From JBDTDV01 sp039922875 (GTDB lineage Bacteria; Actinomycetota; Actinomycetes; Actinomycetales; Microbacteriaceae), in NCBI GenBank assembly GCA_039922875.1, contig JBDTDV010000058.1:1-7777 (forward strand): a stretch of 7,777 nucleotides of DNA, in the 5' to 3' direction. Below the pieces are notes generated by a model. It did no database searches and was not told where the DNA came from. It was given only the letters and a program-made list of their open reading frames with translations. Both the position numbers and the translations under genes were made by a program. Below, one piece after another: positions 6,175 to 7,777 of this stretch; within the stretch, counting starts at the first letter, position 1, and each line of letters starts with the position of its first letter.

Positions 6175-6723
6175 TCACTGCCACACGCTGGGCGCCTGCG
6201 CCCGCGTCGACGGCAGCGCCGCATCCGCACCCCATTGCAGCAACCAGTCGGGAACCCGACGCGATTGCGGCTGTTGACCGACGGCATCCAGCAATTCGGA
6301 AATCGGGACCACGCCACCGCTGCGGCGCAGGAAGCGGCCGCGGATGAAGGCCTGGGTGTAGATCTCACCGTCGACGACGAACCGTTGCTCGACGTAGACC
6401 GCTTTGTCATCGAAGCCGAGCAGCCTCGACTCAACGGTGAAGCGTTGCCAGAGCTCCAGGGACTTGCGAAAACTCATCGTCTCGGAGGCCACCACCGGAT
6501 ACCAGCCGCGTTGCTTGAAGATCGCCCAGACCCCGTTGCGGGTCAGCAAATCGAACCGACCGATGTCTGCGATCGAGAAGTAGACGCCGTTGTTCATGTG
6601 CTTGAAGATGTCGAGATCGCTGGGCATCACCCGGAATCGAGTCCTGGCGACATCGTAGTGTCCGAGCCGTTGGCTGAATCGCGAGGCCAGCGCATGGAGC
6701 ATCGTTCGGAAGATCATGTGCAC
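6175..6723 (-). CDS. Thioesterase-family (hotdog fold, 4HBT-like) protein
   Basis: Counted from the GTG at 6723 the protein has 182 residues. Residues 27-60 carry the hallmark of 4HBT/THEM6-like acyl-CoA thioesterases: TRFRVMPSDLDIFKHMNN followed by Y48. The candidate catalytic or binding residues are Asp36, Asp38, His42 and Asn44-Asn45. The following strands (SETMSFRKSLELWQRFTVESRLLGFDDKAVYVEQRFVVDGE) complete a single hotdog domain. The likely role is hydrolysis of a fatty or aromatic acyl-CoA in the cytoplasm; the substrate is unknown. The start is uncertain. The longest ORF begins at an ATG at 6747, with further in-frame ATGs at 6732 and 6717. I prefer GTG 6723 because TAACAT (6736-6731) lies seven bases before it, the spacing seen at the other genes, and because 6747 overlaps a CATAAT promoter-like hexamer. 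The neighbouring glycosylase follows after 45 bases. Family firm, start about even odds. Confidence 0.85.
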   Translation of the reverse strand: MHMIFRTMLHALASRFSQRLGHYDVARTRFRVMPSDLDIFKHMNNGVYFSIADIGRFDLLTRNGVWAIFKQRGWYPVVASETMSFRKSLELWQRFTVESRLLGFDDKAVYVEQRFVVDGEIYTQAFIRGRFLRRSGGVVPISELLDAVGQQPQSRRVPDWLLQWGADAALPSTRAQAPSVWQ

Positions 6724-6751
6724 GCCCGACATGTTAGCCGACCCCATTATG
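6724..6751 (-). promoter_or_regulatory. Promoter region of the thioesterase gene, with two candidate -10 hexamers
   Basis: Two minus-strand candidates overlap the longest reading frame. TAACAT (6736-6731) is seven bases before the GTG at 6723 and would give a leaderless transcript. CATAAT (6751-6746) matches five of six bases of the -10 consensus and would start transcription near 6739, leaving a leader of about seven bases before the ATG at 6732. Either choice places the transcript start inside the longest ORF and makes the ATG at 6747 unlikely. No convincing -35 is seen for either. Confidence 0.45.
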
Positions 6752-6755
6752 CGGG

Positions 6756-6791
6756 ATGACCGCTTTCCAACCGATGCACTAGTCTGCTGCG
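6756..6791 (+). promoter_or_regulatory. Probable leaderless promoter of the FAD-linked oxidoreductase gene
   Basis: TAGTCT (6780-6785) matches TANNNT and ends six bases before the GTG at 6792. ATGACC (6756-6761) shares four bases with TTGACA and is 18 bases upstream of the -10, a workable spacing. The T-A-G of the -10 hexamer is also an in-frame stop codon (6780-6782), so translation cannot begin further upstream. No Shine-Dalgarno sequence is present. This promoter diverges from that of the thioesterase gene. Confidence 0.6.
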
Positions 6792-7777
6792 GTGGACACC
6801 CTCACTGCTGCCGTCGCTTCGATCCTCCGGCCGCAGATCACCGGTCCCGTCCTGGTGCGCGGCGACGCAACCATGACCGCCGAGACCAGCGGCTTCAACG
6901 CGTTGACCGTGCACGACCCGGATGTCGCGGTCGGCGTCGCCAGCGAGGCCGACGTTGTCGCTGCGGTCCAGTTCGCCGTACAGCATCAGTTGCCGGTTTC
7001 GATCCAGTCCACCGGGCACGGCGCGTACACGAGCGTGAGCGGCGGGATGCTGCTGCTCACCAAGCGCCTTGACACGCTGGTGATCGACCCGGGTTCGCGC
7101 ACCGCCACGATTGGCGCCGGGCTGACGTGGGCGCCCGTGATCGCCGCCGCCGCCAAGCACGGCCTGATGCCGTTGACCGGTTCGGCACCTGAGGTCGGGG
7201 CCGTCGGCTTCACCCTCGGCGGCGGGCTCGGACCGCTCAGCCGCAGCTTCGGAATCGCCGCCGACCGGGTGCGCTCGTTCCGCGTCGTAACCGCCGACGG
7301 GCACGCAGTGATCGCCGACGCCACGGAGAACCCGGAGTTGTTCTGGGCCCTTCGCGGTGGAAAGGGCGGCCTGGGCGTTGTCACCGAGATGCAGGTGGAG
7401 CTGATTGCCCTGGAGGCGGTGTACGGCGGGGGTCTGTTCTTCGGCGCCGACGACATCGAGACCGTGCTGCGCGCGTGGGTCGATTGGACCGGTTCCGCAC
7501 CGGATTCCGTGACCTCCTCGGTCGCGGTACTACGGGTGCCGGATATCGAAGAGATGCCGCCGCCATTGCGCGGTAAGACGGTACTGCACCTGCGCTACGC
7601 ATACGTGGGCGAGCCCGGGCAGTCTGCCGCGGATCGCGCAGCGGAGGGCGAACGGCTGCTTGCGCCGTTGCGCGCTGCCGCACCGGTCTACCTCGATCTG
7701 ATCGGGGAATTGCCGGCCAGTGCCGTGGGCCAGATCCACAATGACCCTGACCAGCCGATGCCGGTCTGGGACCGCGG
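6792..7777 (+). CDS. FAD-binding oxidoreductase, PCMH/BBE type (3' end outside the window)
   Basis: The frame opens with GTG at 6792 and is still open at the window end, giving 328 residues of a family usually about 450 long. The PCMH-type FAD domain is complete: the PP-loop region VSIQSTGHG with His76 where the flavin-linking histidine of these enzymes lies; the IDPGSRTATIGAG strand pair (98-110); TGSAPEVGAVGFTLGGGLGPLSR (129-151); the ADRVRSFRVVTADG region; and FWALRGGKGGLGVVTEM. The second linking residue of bicovalent members is a Cys near GxCPxVG; here it is Ala132, so at most a single, histidyl, covalent bond is expected. The substrate-binding domain has begun (from about residue 190) and the C-terminal berberine-bridge-like segment should lie beyond the window. 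Substrates in this family range from sugars to alkaloids and cannot be named here. The start is firm because an in-frame stop sits at 6780-6782 and no other start codon lies between. Confidence 0.9.
   Translation, partial: MDTLTAAVASILRPQITGPVLVRGDATMTAETSGFNALTVHDPDVAVGVASEADVVAAVQFAVQHQLPVSIQSTGHGAYTSVSGGMLLLTKRLDTLVIDPGSRTATIGAGLTWAPVIAAAAKHGLMPLTGSAPEVGAVGFTLGGGLGPLSRSFGIAADRVRSFRVVTADGHAVIADATENPELFWALRGGKGGLGVVTEMQVELIALEAVYGGGLFFGADDIETVLRAWVDWTGSAPDSVTSSVAVLRVPDIEEMPPPLRGKTVLHLRYAYVGEPGQSAADRAAEGERLLAPLRAAAPVYLDLIGELPASAVGQIHNDPDQPMPVWDR

Noticed and set aside
6747..7304. Minus-strand ORF of 185 codons opposite the FAD oxidoreductase
   Set aside because: The plus-strand frame from 6792 encodes a clear PCMH-type FAD domain, and the antisense product has no family features.

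Overview
The window is high-GC DNA (about two thirds G+C by eye) with actinobacterial protein families throughout. The PutA sequence resembles my recollection of Microbacteriaceae-type PutA, so a Leifsonia/Cryobacterium-like actinobacterium is my best guess. This rests on protein style and promoter layout, not on a marker gene. I see no rRNA, tRNA, CRISPR, insertion sequence or phage gene.

Layout: a short YtrA-type GntR regulator (77-448, +) faces a FetB/UPF0014-type ABC permease (499-1248, -). A 10-bp tandem repeat and alternative inverted repeats lie between them. Upstream of the permease on the minus strand are a 1252-residue PutA-like protein (1282-5040), an AlkA-type DNA glycosylase (5167-6129) and a hotdog-fold thioesterase (6175-6723, start uncertain). 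A divergent promoter region then separates the thioesterase from an FAD-linked oxidoreductase (6792 to the window end, +), which is cut at its 3' end.

Two observations stand out. First, the PutA-like protein keeps its full length and frame but has lost residues I expect at both active sites. The aldehyde dehydrogenase cysteine is Arg804. In the proline dehydrogenase half, the VKGA-type lysine is Arg289, the first Arg of the YLVRR pair is Asp408, and the HN motif and SxKxS lysine are gone. It looks like a catalytically altered or dead PutA paralogue kept for some other purpose.

Second, all six genes have a TANNNT hexamer ending 6 or 7 bases before a usable start codon and lack a well-placed Shine-Dalgarno sequence. 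That is the layout of leaderless transcription. It suggests each gene is transcribed from its own promoter, even where genes are only 33 to 126 bases apart on the same strand. For five genes the start matches the longest ORF or is the only possible one. For the thioesterase the pattern points to a GTG 24 bases inside the longest ORF.

The genes do not form an obvious single pathway. The regulator and permease are a plausible functional pair, but no FetA-type ATPase is in view.
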